From positions 1 through 64,000 of the forward strand of contig CAMMBV010000002.1 of the NCBI GenBank assembly GCA_946494335.1: a stretch of DNA of 64,000 bases. Reading direction: 5' to 3'. Made by a program: the position numbers and the translations under genes. Below, piece by piece: positions 1-8,356 of the stretch; the first letter of the stretch is position 1; the number at the start of each line of letters is the position of its first letter. Under the pieces are notes generated by a model. It made no database searches. It saw only the letters and a list, made by a program, of their open reading frames with translations, and was not told the DNA's origin. This DNA is from an uncultured Ruminococcus sp. GTDB lineage: Bacteria; Bacillota; Clostridia; Lachnospirales; Lachnospiraceae.

Positions 1-52
1 CCGGGCGGATTCGGGACTTTCACCCTTAAGAAACGTGCGCCGCCAGGCACAC
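1..52 (-). mobile_element. 5' end of a group IIC intron, cut by the window edge
   Basis: Read on the minus strand, the sequence from 52 downward starts GTGTGCC and continues into GGCGCACG and GGGTGAAAGTCCC, nearly the same as the 5' end of the complete group II intron that starts at 59158 in this window. Only about 52 nt of domain I lie inside the window. It begins 10 nt past the base of the terminator hairpin at 62-104, the insertion preference known for bacterial group IIC introns. Whether the rest of the intron and its reverse transcriptase are intact cannot be seen. Confidence 0.8.
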
Positions 53-104
53 TAGCAAAACAACACCGGAACCGATCATTTCATTCATGACCGGTCCCGG
101 TGTT
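53..104 (-). terminator. Intrinsic terminator of the GntR/ABC operon
   Basis: Arms AACACCGG-A-ACCG (62-74) and its near-complement ending at 104 form a long hairpin. On the minus strand it is followed by a T-rich tail (GTTGTTTTG). It lies just after the stop of the permease gene at 125, so it ends that operon. The tail is interrupted by the intron boundary at 52. Confidence 0.8.
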
Positions 105-124
105 ATGCTTTTACTGTTTTAAAT

Positions 125-952
125 TTACTGCAGATTCAATTTCATTGTCATAATGTATTTGGTAATCAAAAAGCCGCCCACTGTAAAAATCAGACCAAGT
201 ATGACACCCGCAATCAAATTTATGTTTAGGAGATTGAGTGCCTGATACGCCACTTCCGCTGTCTCTGCTGAAACGCTGTCCGTGGTTTCCACAAACCTGG
301 AACTGCTGAACATCATTATAATGATTGCTATAACCTGCTGTACGGTATAAAGACCGGCATACATTCCCACAGCTCCCAGTACCTTATGACTGTTCAGCAT
401 ATTGCCGACAGCAACACACAGATACATTTCCAGCACCATCCAAAAAGGCGATATAATCACTGCCGCCAGAATCAGCCACATAGTAGCCGCCATATCCTTG
501 GTCACGAAAGCACGAAAAATATCCGGAATGCCTTTTACAATAAATGACAGATCTCTTCCATTCGCCACCATAATAAGGACAGCAGCCAGAACCAGAACCC
601 AGTTAATTACCTGCCATATCACTCCTGTCAGCATCTTTGCTGTAATAATCTGCTGCTGTGTCACCGGCAGCGTATTGGTCAGATAACCCTGTTCTGTAAA
701 CACGCTTTTATAAAAGCGATAGGCGATAAAGACCCAGGTAAATATCACGGAACTGAATATGGCCACTATACTGATCATAATCAAAAGCGCCGAAACTGTT
801 TCCATTGCAGGCAGGGTTTCTTCCCCTCTGTTGATTCCGCTGGCTTCCATAAACAGCCTGGAAAGTATGGAAAACAGTATGACGATTCCATACACTACCA
901 TCAGTATTCTTGCGGAAGCTTTCCACTCATACTTAAATAATTTCTTTAACAT
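125..952 (-). CDS. ABC-2 type transporter permease
   Basis: 275 residues with about six hydrophobic segments: near residues 18-38, 57-80, 108-128, 158-180, 190-215 and 245-268. This fits the membrane subunit of a small two-component ABC transporter. It is last in the operon GntR-ATPase-permease and overlaps the ATPase gene by 7 nt, so translation is probably coupled. By analogy with YtrA-controlled operons of Bacillus, such transporters respond to cell-wall stress or peptide antibiotics. The substrate here is unknown. The sequence alone does not separate export of a peptide from some other ABC-2 role. Confidence 0.75.
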   Translation of the reverse strand: MLKKLFKYEWKASARILMVVYGIVILFSILSRLFMEASGINRGEETLPAMETVSALLIMISIVAIFSSVIFTWVFIAYRFYKSVFTEQGYLTNTLPVTQQQIITAKMLTGVIWQVINWVLVLAAVLIMVANGRDLSFIVKGIPDIFRAFVTKDMAATMWLILAAVIISPFWMVLEMYLCVAVGNMLNSHKVLGAVGMYAGLYTVQQVIAIIIMMFSSSRFVETTDSVSAETAEVAYQALNLLNINLIAGVILGLIFTVGGFLITKYIMTMKLNLQ

Positions 953-1644
953 CTGAACACCTCCCTGAAATATCCGTCTATTGACATTCCCTTATCCACA
1001 CGGATGGAATCCACATCTGAATAAAGACGAATCCTTCCATTCTGAATAAATATCACCTCATCCAGAACATTTTCAATATCTGCAATCAGGTGTGTTGAAA
1101 TTAAAATAGTGGCATTCTCATCATAATTGTTAATGATCGTATTTAAAATATAGTCCCTGGCTGCCGGATCTACTCCTGCGATTGGCTCATCCAGACAGTA
1201 TAATTTCGCTTTTCTGCTCATAACCAGGATCAGCTGCACCTTTTCTTTTGTACCTTTCGACAGGGTTTTAATGCGGGCTTCCGGACGGATATCCAGCTTT
1301 TCCAGCATCTTAAGCGCCCTGCTTCTGTCAAAATCAGAATAAAAATCGGCAAAAAAATCCAGCGTCTCTGATATTTTCTGATTCTCATCCAGATAAGTTT
1401 TCTCCGGCAGATAAGATACAATACTTTTCGTCTCAACGCCAGGCACGTTTCCATCGATCAGTATTGTTCCTTCATCCGGAACAAGCAGCTGATTGATCAG
1501 TTTCAAAAACGTCGTCTTCCCGCTTCCGTTGGGTCCCAGCAATCCTATGATCTTTCCCGGCTCCAGAACAAGATCCACATGATCCAGCGCCTGGAAGCCG
1601 CCGTAGGATTTTGAGAGACCTTTGCATTCTAAAATTCCACTCAT
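946..1644 (-). CDS. ABC transporter ATP-binding protein (YtrB-like)
   Basis: 232 residues with a complete ABC ATPase core: Walker A GPNGSGKTT near residue 38, a signature loop LSKGTKEKV that departs from LSGGQ, Walker B CLDEPIAGVD near 150 and the H-loop STHL near 183. The SKGT-type signature and short C-terminus match ATPases paired with YtrA-type GntR regulators. It overlaps the regulator upstream by 4 nt and the permease downstream by 7 nt, so the three form one transcript. It should energise the permease at 125-952. Confidence 0.85.
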   Translation of the reverse strand: MSGILECKGLSKSYGGFQALDHVDLVLEPGKIIGLLGPNGSGKTTFLKLINQLLVPDEGTILIDGNVPGVETKSIVSYLPEKTYLDENQKISETLDFFADFYSDFDRSRALKMLEKLDIRPEARIKTLSKGTKEKVQLILVMSRKAKLYCLDEPIAGVDPAARDYILNTIINNYDENATILISTHLIADIENVLDEVIFIQNGRIRLYSDVDSIRVDKGMSIDGYFREVFRC

Positions 1645-2012
1645 GCCTTTTCCTCCTCCAAAGTTTTCCGAAGAAGCGTTACAATTTCTTCTCCGCTGAA
1701 TCCCATTTTTTTCATTCTTTCCATAAATTCTTCAATCTGTTTCCTGGCTAGATCTTTTCTTATCTCCATAATCATAGTCTCATCCTCTGTAATGAATCGT
1801 CCGCTGGTTCTCTCTGAGTGCACCAGACCATCCCGTTCCAGCTCCACCATTGCCTTTTGCATCGTATTGGGATTTACTCCCGCCTCCACTGCAAGTTCAC
1901 GCACCGATGGTATTTTATCTCCCGGTTTGTATTTCCCGGAAACGATTTCCAGCTCTATTCGCTCCACAATCTGAAGATAAATCGATCGTCCCGAATCTAA
2001 AATCCATGACAT
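1641..2012 (-). CDS. GntR-family regulator, YtrA type
   Basis: 123 residues. The N-terminal winged helix-turn-helix (residues 10-75) shows the GntR pattern IYLQIVERIE, GDKIPSVRELA and NPNTMQKAM. The C-terminus is short and helical, as in the YtrA subfamily, with no large effector domain. AAGGAGG lies 6 nt before the ATG at 2012. It is first in the operon and is preceded by a near-perfect inverted repeat at 2029-2062, so it probably represses its own ABC transporter operon. The inducer is not evident. Confidence 0.88.
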   Translation of the reverse strand: MSWILDSGRSIYLQIVERIELEIVSGKYKPGDKIPSVRELAVEAGVNPNTMQKAMVELERDGLVHSERTSGRFITEDETMIMEIRKDLARKQIEEFMERMKKMGFSGEEIVTLLRKTLEEEKA

Positions 2013-2028
2013 TCTCAGACCTCCTTTT

Positions 2029-2062
2029 GTATTACTGTATTATTTACTTAATACAATAATAC
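2029..2062 (-). promoter_or_regulatory. Inverted-repeat operator for the GntR/YtrA regulator
   Basis: Left arm 2029-2042 (GTATTACTGTATTA) and right arm 2049-2062 (TAATACAATAATAC) are 14-bp inverted repeats with one mismatch and a 6-nt centre. It sits 17 nt upstream of the regulator start codon, over the expected promoter. Position and symmetry support autoregulation; binding itself is inferred. Confidence 0.7.
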
Positions 2063-2115
2063 ACTCCATTTCCATTTCTGTCAAGAATATTTTAATCTGT
2101 TTTAAAATGTTCCAT

Positions 2116-2151
2116 GAAAAAAGACCGGTTCCAATCAGAACCAGCCTTTTT
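2116..2151 (-). terminator. Terminator after the methyltransferase-like gene
   Basis: On the minus strand a hairpin with arms GGCTGGTTC and GGAACCGGTC is flanked by A and T runs and ends in TTTTTT. It lies 16 nt after the stop codon at 2167. The A-rich left flank means it could also work in the other direction. Confidence 0.8.
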
Positions 2152-2166
2152 CCATGTATATGCAAA

Positions 2167-3423
2167 TTATTTGTCGCCGTTGAATTCTTTGATGGCATCA
2201 ACCATAGCAACGATATTCGGGATTGGTGTGTTAGCCTGAATATTATGGATGGTGTTGCAAACGTATCCGCCGTCTTTTGAGAAGATCTCCAGTCTCTTGA
2301 GAACTTCTTCACGAACTTCCTCCGGTGTTCCAAAGGGCAGAGTTTTCTGTGTATCAACACCGCCGCCCCAGAATACGATATCTTTTCCGTAAGTATCTTT
2401 CAGTTTCTGCGGATCCATTCCTTCTGCAGAACACTGTACCGGGTTAATAGCATCAATACCACTCTCGATCAGGTATGGCAGAATCGGGAAGATACCTCCA
2501 CAGGAATGTTTCAGTGTTTTCCATGTGGTATTCTTATGAACCCAGTCTGTCATTTTCTTGTAATACGGCATGTAGAACTCTTTGAAAACTTCCGGATCCA
2601 TGAAGGGGCCTCTCTGTGTACCGAAGTCTGTACCGCACAGGAACAGAATATCGATATCTGAGCCAAATGTATCCCAGTATTTCTTAAAGTTTTCAATTGC
2701 AATATCAGTACCTTTGTCAAATACTTCATGTACATAATCCGGATACAGCAGGGGAGCCATGTACCATTCGGAAATGTCACGGATACCTTTCGGATTTTTC
2801 AGGTTCGGACCAGGAATATTATTGGCATCGCCAAGTCCTGCATAGCAGGGATCAACCTGAATAGCACGACCGTTTCCTTTTACTTCCGCCATAACTTTTT
2901 TGTGGAATTCGATCTGCGCATCAGATACCGGCATGTAATCTGCTGTGTTGTCAGCAGGATCAGCTTCATCCTCATCAAATTCCGGTGTACGTGTCAGGTT
3001 GTCGAAATAGAATCCGTTTGCCGGCATATGTCCGCTGGGAGCTACACTGTCGTCTCCTTCGGGATATACATAGTATCCGCCGTTGCCGTCTTCTTTAATT
3101 GTACAGTTTCCGGGAATCAGAACAGGCTGTCCGCGGTATACCCATTCTTTCCAGTCTTTGTTGATGTGTCCGTATGTATCACCGTAGTTGTACAGACGCT
3201 GTACATCACATCCCATGCAGTCAGCCAGATCCGGCTCTACAAATGCTGTCATGGTAGACATATCGTTGATCTTCGGCAGCCGTTTTTCCAGTCCATAGTA
3301 GTCTCTCAGCTCACTTAAAACAGTAGCGTTAACCATGGAGCAGCTCATTCCTCCGAAATCCACTGCTACTTTGTCCGGCTCCTTATGAGCGAACGTTGTC
3401 TGAATTCTTTCTTTTGACGTCAT
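2167..3423 (-). CDS. Uroporphyrinogen decarboxylase-family methyltransferase (MtaA/CmuA-like)
   Basis: 418 residues from the ATG at 3423, which has GGAGAGG 5 nt upstream; a longer in-frame start at 3495 lacks a ribosome site. The fold is the UroD/MtaA/CmuA TIM barrel. Visible motifs are LKHSCGG near residue 315, with the His-x-Cys zinc-ligand pattern of corrinoid:CoM-type methyltransferases, PVQC about 30 residues later, and FWGGGVDTQKTLPFGTPEEV near the end. That pattern points to methyl transfer from a corrinoid or similar carrier rather than haem synthesis. There is no corrinoid protein next to it, so the methyl donor is unknown. It is monocistronic, with its own terminator at 2116-2151. 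Confidence 0.75.
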   Translation of the reverse strand: MTSKERIQTTFAHKEPDKVAVDFGGMSCSMVNATVLSELRDYYGLEKRLPKINDMSTMTAFVEPDLADCMGCDVQRLYNYGDTYGHINKDWKEWVYRGQPVLIPGNCTIKEDGNGGYYVYPEGDDSVAPSGHMPANGFYFDNLTRTPEFDEDEADPADNTADYMPVSDAQIEFHKKVMAEVKGNGRAIQVDPCYAGLGDANNIPGPNLKNPKGIRDISEWYMAPLLYPDYVHEVFDKGTDIAIENFKKYWDTFGSDIDILFLCGTDFGTQRGPFMDPEVFKEFYMPYYKKMTDWVHKNTTWKTLKHSCGGIFPILPYLIESGIDAINPVQCSAEGMDPQKLKDTYGKDIVFWGGGVDTQKTLPFGTPEEVREEVLKRLEIFSKDGGYVCNTIHNIQANTPIPNIVAMVDAIKEFNGDK

Positions 3424-3580
3424 AATTTCCTCTCCTTTACATGAAAAATTTGATATGAAAATCAAGCTCCTTATGCCGCGTGCTCGTGTACGCATCCTTG
3501 ATGATGTTATAATAACACATAATATCTGGTTTTACAACGACTTTTCAGTAAAATTATTCAACATATTTTTCACTGCTTTT

Positions 3581-4252
3581 TTAGCTATTTTTTACAGTTT
3601 TAAGAACACTCACCAATTTAGGCAATTGTCCCACTTCCCCGGCAAATCCCTGGGCATCCTCATACTCTTCCCGGGAACCAAAGCCGTAAAGACAGGCGAT
3701 AAACGGTATCCCGTTTTTCTTCGCTGCCAGATAATCCGACTTCCTGTCGCCTGCGGCCAGATAATTTCCCGGATGCTCCCTCATAATATGAGGGATAATC
3801 TCCTCTTTGGGGATAAAATTATAGGACTCACAGCAGTAGAAATCATCAAAAAAACGATCCAGTCCAAAACAGCGGCGGTGTACATCACGATATTTTTCTT
3901 TACAGTTGCTTAAAAATATCAGATGATTTCCATCTTCTTTCAATTTTTTCAGAGTCTCCTCCGCACCCGGATAGAGAACAGCCTCCCCATTTTCTACCTG
4001 AGCCGCCATGGAAGCTCCAACCATGCTGCTGGCCTTTTCTTTGTACTCTTCCTCCAGATCAGGCATGAAAGTGTTCCACATTTCCCTGCTGTTAAAGCCA
4101 AGCCAGCGGGAAATCTGACTGTCGTCAAACTCCCGCCTTTTGGCTCTGCCTTCCTTTACCAGCCATCCATAGGCTTCCAGAAAGGCTTTTTTGTATATCT
4201 TCATAGTGTCATGTATCGTCCCGTCATAATCCAATATGATAAAATCTTTCAT
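3581..4252 (-). CDS. HAD-superfamily hydrolase
   Basis: 223 residues. Motif I is DYDGT at residues 8-12 (nucleophile Asp8, acid/base Asp10). Motif II is FLSN near 113 and motif IV AAGDRKSD near 166. A helical cap lies between motifs I and II, as in phosphoglycolate-phosphatase-like (C1 cap) enzymes. The start lies 2 nt after the ribH stop, so it is the last gene of the riboflavin operon. Riboflavin synthesis needs a HAD phosphatase to remove phosphate from the ribitylaminouracil phosphate intermediate. Position makes this gene a candidate for that step, but the sequence does not prove it. Confidence 0.75.
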   Translation of the reverse strand: MKDFIILDYDGTIHDTMKIYKKAFLEAYGWLVKEGRAKRREFDDSQISRWLGFNSREMWNTFMPDLEEEYKEKASSMVGASMAAQVENGEAVLYPGAEETLKKLKEDGNHLIFLSNCKEKYRDVHRRCFGLDRFFDDFYCCESYNFIPKEEIIPHIMREHPGNYLAAGDRKSDYLAAKKNGIPFIACLYGFGSREEYEDAQGFAGEVGQLPKLVSVLKTVKNS

Positions 4253-4254
4253 AT

Positions 4255-4722
4255 TTAGATCTGCCTCATCAGATTAACCATTTCAATGGCTGAAAGTGCG
4301 CAGTCATATCCTTTGTTGCCTGCCTTGGTTCCTGCCCGTTCAATGGCCTGTTCTATATTCTCCGTAGTTACCACACCGAAAAGGACCGGTATGCCTGACT
4401 TCAGACTTACCTGCGCGATTCCCTTTGAGACCTCGTTGCATACATAATCATAATGACTTGTTGAGCCTCTGATTACCGCTCCCACACAGATTACAGCGTC
4501 ATATTTTCCTGACTGAGCCATTTTTTCAGCCATCAGGGGAATCTCAAAGGCTCCCGGCACCCAGGCTGCCGTGATATCTTCTTCATTTACTCCGTGCCGC
4601 ACCAGTCCGTCCACCGCTCCTGACAGAAGCTTGCTGACAATAAACTCATTGAACCGTGCAGCCACGATTCCGATCTTCATATCCTGACCGATTACTTTTC
4701 CTTCCATTACATGAATTCCCAT
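4255..4722 (-). CDS. ribH: 6,7-dimethyl-8-ribityllumazine synthase
   Basis: 155 residues, the normal family length. It joins 5-amino-6-ribitylaminouracil and dihydroxybutanone phosphate to form lumazine. Conserved signatures are ARFNEFI near residue 23, VPGAFEIPL near 57, [14 protein letters not shown] near 82 (His89-type catalytic residue) and [12 protein letters not shown] near 114. It lies 17 nt downstream of ribBA and just upstream of the HAD gene. Such enzymes form pentameric or icosahedral shells, known from the family. Confidence 0.95.
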   Translation of the reverse strand: MGIHVMEGKVIGQDMKIGIVAARFNEFIVSKLLSGAVDGLVRHGVNEEDITAAWVPGAFEIPLMAEKMAQSGKYDAVICVGAVIRGSTSHYDYVCNEVSKGIAQVSLKSGIPVLFGVVTTENIEQAIERAGTKAGNKGYDCALSAIEMVNLMRQI

Positions 4723-4739
4723 TGCATTTTCCTCCCATT

Positions 4740-5945
4740 CTAAAATGTAATTTTATTAAAAATGTGTCCCATTTTTTCCTGTTTCGTTTTCAGATAAAAT
4801 TTATCATATTTCTGCGGCTCTATCTCTATGGGCACCCGCTCTTTGATTTCAATGCCAAATCCTTTCAGGCCGTAAACCTTACTGGGATTATTTGTCAAAA
4901 GCCGCAATGATTTTACTCCCATATCCCGAAGAATCTGCGCGCCTACCCAATATTCTCTTAAGTCCGGTGCAAATCCCAGATCCAGATTGGCCTGCACCGT
5001 ATCTCTCCCATGTTCCTGCAGCTCATAAGCTTTCAGCTTATTGATCAGCCCGATTCCCCGGCCTTCCTGCCTCATATACAGCAGAATCCCCCGGCCTTCC
5101 GCCTGAATCTGTTTCATCGCGGCTTCCAGCTGCTGCCCGCAGTCACAGCGTGCAGAACCAAATACATCACCGGTCAGGCATTCAGAATGAACCCGGCAGA
5201 GGACCTCTTCTCCGTCTCCGATTTCTCCCTTCACCAATGCCACATGATGCTCTCCTGTAATATCATTAACGTAACCGTATATCTGAAAATCACCGTACTT
5301 GGTAGGAAGCTTCGCACATGCCTCCTGAATGACATGATTTTCATGAAGACGGCAGTAATCCTGGAGATCTTTGATGGTAATAAATATCAGTCCGAACTTT
5401 TCCGCCATTTCCCACAGCTGGGGAGTACGCATCATCGTTCCGTCCTCAGCCATCACCTCACAGCACAGTCCGCACTCTTTCAATCCGGACAGTCTCATCA
5501 GATCCACAGTCGCTTCCGTATGGCCTGCACGCTTCAGCACACCGCCCTTTTTAGCCACCAGCGGAAACATATGCCCCGGCCTTCTGAAATCCTGCGGCTT
5601 TGCGTCCTCTTCCACACATTTCATGGCGGTGACAGAACGTTCAGCTGCTGATATACCAGTGGTGGTATCCACATGATCGATGGAAACCGTAAAGGCCGTA
5701 CAATGATTGTCCGTATTGTCTTCCACCATCTGCGGCAGACCCAGCTTTTCGGACAGCTGTCTGCTCATCGGCATACAGATCAGACCTTTGGCATACGTTG
5801 CCATAAAATTCACATTTGCCTGTGTGGCAAACTCAGCGGCACAAATCAGGTCTCCTTCATTTTCCCGGTGCGGATCGTCTGTCACCAGTATCACTTTTCC
5901 TTCTTTCAGCGCCTCCAGCGCTTCCTCAATTTTGTTGTATTTCAT
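4740..5945 (-). CDS. ribBA: Bifunctional DHBP synthase / GTP cyclohydrolase II
   Basis: 401 residues. Residues 1-200 are RibB (3,4-dihydroxy-2-butanone 4-phosphate synthase), with the acidic loop [11 protein letters not shown] at 23-33 and the GHTEAT motif near 140. Residues 205-401 are RibA, with zinc ligands in [15 protein letters not shown] near 257-271 and RQEGRGIGL near 294. It supplies both branches of riboflavin synthesis from ribulose 5-phosphate and GTP. It lies 11 nt after ribE in the operon order ribD-ribE-ribBA-ribH. Confidence 0.95.
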   Translation of the reverse strand: MKYNKIEEALEALKEGKVILVTDDPHRENEGDLICAAEFATQANVNFMATYAKGLICMPMSRQLSEKLGLPQMVEDNTDNHCTAFTVSIDHVDTTTGISAAERSVTAMKCVEEDAKPQDFRRPGHMFPLVAKKGGVLKRAGHTEATVDLMRLSGLKECGLCCEVMAEDGTMMRTPQLWEMAEKFGLIFITIKDLQDYCRLHENHVIQEACAKLPTKYGDFQIYGYVNDITGEHHVALVKGEIGDGEEVLCRVHSECLTGDVFGSARCDCGQQLEAAMKQIQAEGRGILLYMRQEGRGIGLINKLKAYELQEHGRDTVQANLDLGFAPDLREYWVGAQILRDMGVKSLRLLTNNPSKVYGLKGFGIEIKERVPIEIEPQKYDKFYLKTKQEKMGHIFNKITF

Positions 5946-5956
5946 TTTCCGCCTCC

Positions 5957-6604
5957 TTAAAATCCATGCTGTTTCAGGAAATCAAGCGTCAGACCCTGAC
6001 TCTTTTCTTCTTCCTGTTCGTTTCTTATCAGTTTGTCCACATATTTCCCCACAATATCATTTTCCAGATTCACCACATCGCCCGCTTTCTTTTTCAGCAG
6101 CGTTGTCTCTTCCCCTGTGTGGGGAATGATGGAAACCTGAAATGCTCCTGCTGCTTCCTTTGCAACGGTAAGACTGATGCCGTCAATGGCTATGGACCCT
6201 TTCTCCACAATCAGCCTCATAATATCCTCCGGTGCATCCACGGTAACCCACACGGCGTTTCCTTCCTGATTCATTTTGCAAATCACACCGGTTCCGTCAA
6301 TATGGCCGCTGACCATATGACCGCCAAACCGGCCGTCTGCCGCCATTGCACGTTCCAGATTTACCATATCGCCTAATTTCAGGCTTCCCAGATTGGATCG
6401 CCGCATGGTTTCCGCCATGACATCAGCCGTAAAGCTTTTCCCCTGGATTCTGGTCACCGTCAGACATACCCCATTGACAGCGATGCTGTCTCCCAGCCTT
6501 GTTCCTTCCAAAACCTTCTCGCCGGTGATCTCAATCTGTCCCCAGGCGTCTCCGGATACTACCTGCTTTACTTTTCCCAGTTCTTCTATAATTCCGGTAA
6601 ACAA
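5957..6604 (-). CDS. ribE: Riboflavin synthase alpha subunit
   Basis: About 215 residues, two similar lumazine-binding halves (residues 1-97 and 98-200), converting two lumazines to riboflavin. Signatures are FTGIIEELG at the start, [11 protein letters not shown] near 42 and [11 protein letters not shown] near 140. The start is a choice: an ATG at 6613 abuts the GAGAGG ribosome site, while a TTG at 6604 sits 9 nt from it and gives the family-typical MFTGII N-terminus, so TTG is preferred. The second-half binding motif GHIDGTG is intact. Overlap with neighbours is absent; gaps are about 11 and 16 nt. Confidence 0.93.
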   Translation of the reverse strand: MFTGIIEELGKVKQVVSGDAWGQIEITGEKVLEGTRLGDSIAVNGVCLTVTRIQGKSFTADVMAETMRRSNLGSLKLGDMVNLERAMAADGRFGGHMVSGHIDGTGVICKMNQEGNAVWVTVDAPEDIMRLIVEKGSIAIDGISLTVAKEAAGAFQVSIIPHTGEETTLLKKKAGDVVNLENDIVGKYVDKLIRNEQEEEKSQGLTLDFLKQHGF

Positions 6605-6619
6605 AACATTCATCCTCTC

Positions 6620-7708
6620 TCACTGCTTAACGTCATATGCAAGAAGTACATCATCACCAAATACAGTAACCTGCGGAGCAGTAAGCTGCATGCCCTGCCC
6701 GGGTTCTTCGGCTCCCCTGCCTGCAACCGGCCCTTTGGCCTGCTCTCCTCCTAAAATTTTGCCTCCCACATAGACATAACATTTTTTTACCATTGCCGTC
6801 TGTATCATGCTGCTGTTTAAGGTCGCTCCGCCTTCCACCAAAACGCTGTCAATTTCTCTTTTCCCCAGTTCTTTTAACAGTTCATCAAGAGAAACACGTC
6901 CGTTTTCATCCGGACAGCACAGAACTTCTGCCCCCATTTTCTCCAGTTCTTTTTTCCTGTATTCATCCTCCCGACCGCAGGCAATAATCAAAGGATAATC
7001 TCTGGCGCTCCTGCACAGACGGCTGTCCAGCGGAATCTTTAAACTGCTGTCACAGACAATCCTGACCGGTGAGCGAAGACTTTCCAGCCGACAGTTGAGC
7101 ATGGGATCGTCAGCAAGAACAGTATCGATTCCCACCATAATCCCCCGGTAACAATGACGAAGCCAGTGCACATGATTTCTGGCCTCCTGTCCCGTAATCC
7201 ACTGAGATTTCCCTGTCCATGCCGCAATTTTTCCATCAGCAGTCATCGCATACTTCAAAGCCACATAGGGATATCCTTTTGTAATGTAATGGAAGAATAT
7301 GGGGTTTAGCGCATCGCACTCTTCCCGCAGAAAATCCTCTGTCACTTCAATACCTGATTCTCGCAGTATTTCAGCGCCTTTTCCCGCCACCTTCGGATTG
7401 GGATCCCTGGAACCAATCACCACTTTTCGGATACCGGCTTCCATAATCGCCTCTGTACACGGCGGCGTCTTTCCATAATGGCAGCAGGGTTCCAGTGTCA
7501 CATACATGACGGCTCCCGCCGGAGATTCCTGACAAGCAGCCAGGGCATTGCGCTCTGCATGAAGCTGGCCGCATCTTTCATGATACCCTTCCCCGATGAT
7601 TTTTCCTTCCTTCACAATCACTGCTCCCACCATGGGATTGGGGCTGGTAAAACCTCTTGCTTTCTCCGCCAGCCTGATTGCCCTTCGCATATACTCTTCG
7701 GCCTTCAA
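6620..7708 (-). CDS. ribD: Bifunctional riboflavin deaminase/reductase
   Basis: About 362 residues. Residues 1-145 are the cytidine-deaminase-like domain with HAERNAL near 50 and the zinc site EPCCHYGKTPPC near 73. The rest is the dihydrofolate-reductase-like reductase (AMTADGKIA near 155, VEGGATLNSS near 292). GTG at 7717 and ATG at 7714 lie 0-3 nt from the GGGAGG ribosome site; the TTG at 7708 has a 9-nt spacing and gives the usual MKAEEYMRRA start, so it is preferred. It is the first gene after the FMN riboswitch terminator. Confidence 0.93.
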   Translation of the reverse strand: MKAEEYMRRAIRLAEKARGFTSPNPMVGAVIVKEGKIIGEGYHERCGQLHAERNALAACQESPAGAVMYVTLEPCCHYGKTPPCTEAIMEAGIRKVVIGSRDPNPKVAGKGAEILRESGIEVTEDFLREECDALNPIFFHYITKGYPYVALKYAMTADGKIAAWTGKSQWITGQEARNHVHWLRHCYRGIMVGIDTVLADDPMLNCRLESLRSPVRIVCDSSLKIPLDSRLCRSARDYPLIIACGREDEYRKKELEKMGAEVLCCPDENGRVSLDELLKELGKREIDSVLVEGGATLNSSMIQTAMVKKCYVYVGGKILGGEQAKGPVAGRGAEEPGQGMQLTAPQVTVFGDDVLLAYDVKQ

Positions 7709-7743
7709 TACCATCACCCTCCCGAAACTTTAATTTGCAGCAC

Positions 7744-7780
7744 AAAAAGTCCTGTACAAACACATCGTTCATACAGGACT
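7744..7780 (-). terminator. Riboswitch-controlled terminator ahead of ribD
   Basis: On the minus strand, AGTCCTGTA (from 7780) and TACAGGACT pair around a 19-nt loop and are followed by TTTTTG. It lies between the FMN aptamer and ribD, so it is the expression platform: FMN binding should favour termination. Confidence 0.85.
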
Positions 7781-7837
7781 GATTCTCACGCACTCATAAT
7801 GAGATGACCCGGCCATCCCACTTTTTGAATAATATGC

Positions 7838-7970
7838 TTTCTTCTTCCATCCAGACTATACTGTCGGCCCCGGAATCTCACCGGATCCTGCCTTGCGGCT
7901 CGCGGGCTTGTCCTGTCTTTTGCAGGTTTACCGCCGGTGGGGACTTTCACCCCGCCCTGAAGAACATCTT
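7838..7970 (-). ncRNA. FMN riboswitch (RFN element)
   Basis: On the minus strand the conserved RFN blocks appear in order: TCTTCAGGGCGGGGTGAAAG, CCCACCGGCGGTAAA, AGCCCGCGAGC, GGATCCGGTGAGATTCCGG, GGGCCGACAGT and AGTCTGGATGGAAGAAGA. The closing P1 stem is TCTTC with GAAGA. It precedes ribD with an intrinsic terminator in between, so it should shut the operon off when FMN is plentiful. Confidence 0.97.
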
Positions 7971-7984
7971 TTTTTATTTCATTC

Positions 7985-8013
7985 AGAATAGCACATTATT
8001 CACAGTTTTTCAA
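7985..8013 (-). promoter_or_regulatory. Sigma-A-like promoter of the riboflavin operon
   Basis: Minus strand -35 TTGAAA (8013-8008) and -10 TATTCT (7990-7985) are separated by exactly 17 nt. The predicted start falls just before the FMN aptamer. Confidence 0.7.
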
Positions 8014-8356
8014 GGGGTGTTTTGGATGTTTTCAACAATTTTGTAACAGTTCAGCCAACAGCAAAAGAATCAGGAAGAATGCGCAGGTTTACCTGCGGCA
8101 TTCTGGATGATTCCTTTGATATGGGCGGAACGCCCATTAAGTCCCGGACAAAAGCTGCATGAGCAGCGTCCGACGGCAGAGCCGACGGGTCTGGGGCCTG
8201 CTGGCTGAAATAAGCGGCTATTCAGTCGTCAGGCTGAATAGTTATCCAATTTTTTTTCATTTTTATGTTGTTTCTCTCTGGAAGTTTCGCATAAGTCCGC
8301 ATAAAATCTATCCTTTTTTCGGTACAGCACTGCATGAAAACTCAAAAGCGAATGTT
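8014..8356. repeat. Intergenic stretch with two hairpins
   Basis: No gene is supported here. Two inverted repeats stand out. The one at 8078-8102 has arms GCAGGT/ACCTGC extended by AATGC/GCATT with one bulge. The one at 8216-8239 has perfect 8-bp arms CTATTCAG/CTGAATAG. Neither has a clean T-run directly after it, so calling either a terminator of gene A would be a guess. Confidence 0.5.

Noticed and set aside
8216-8239. Perfect 8-bp hairpin considered as terminator of copy A
   Set aside because: The T-run comes several bases later and on the plus strand, not on the strand of copy A.
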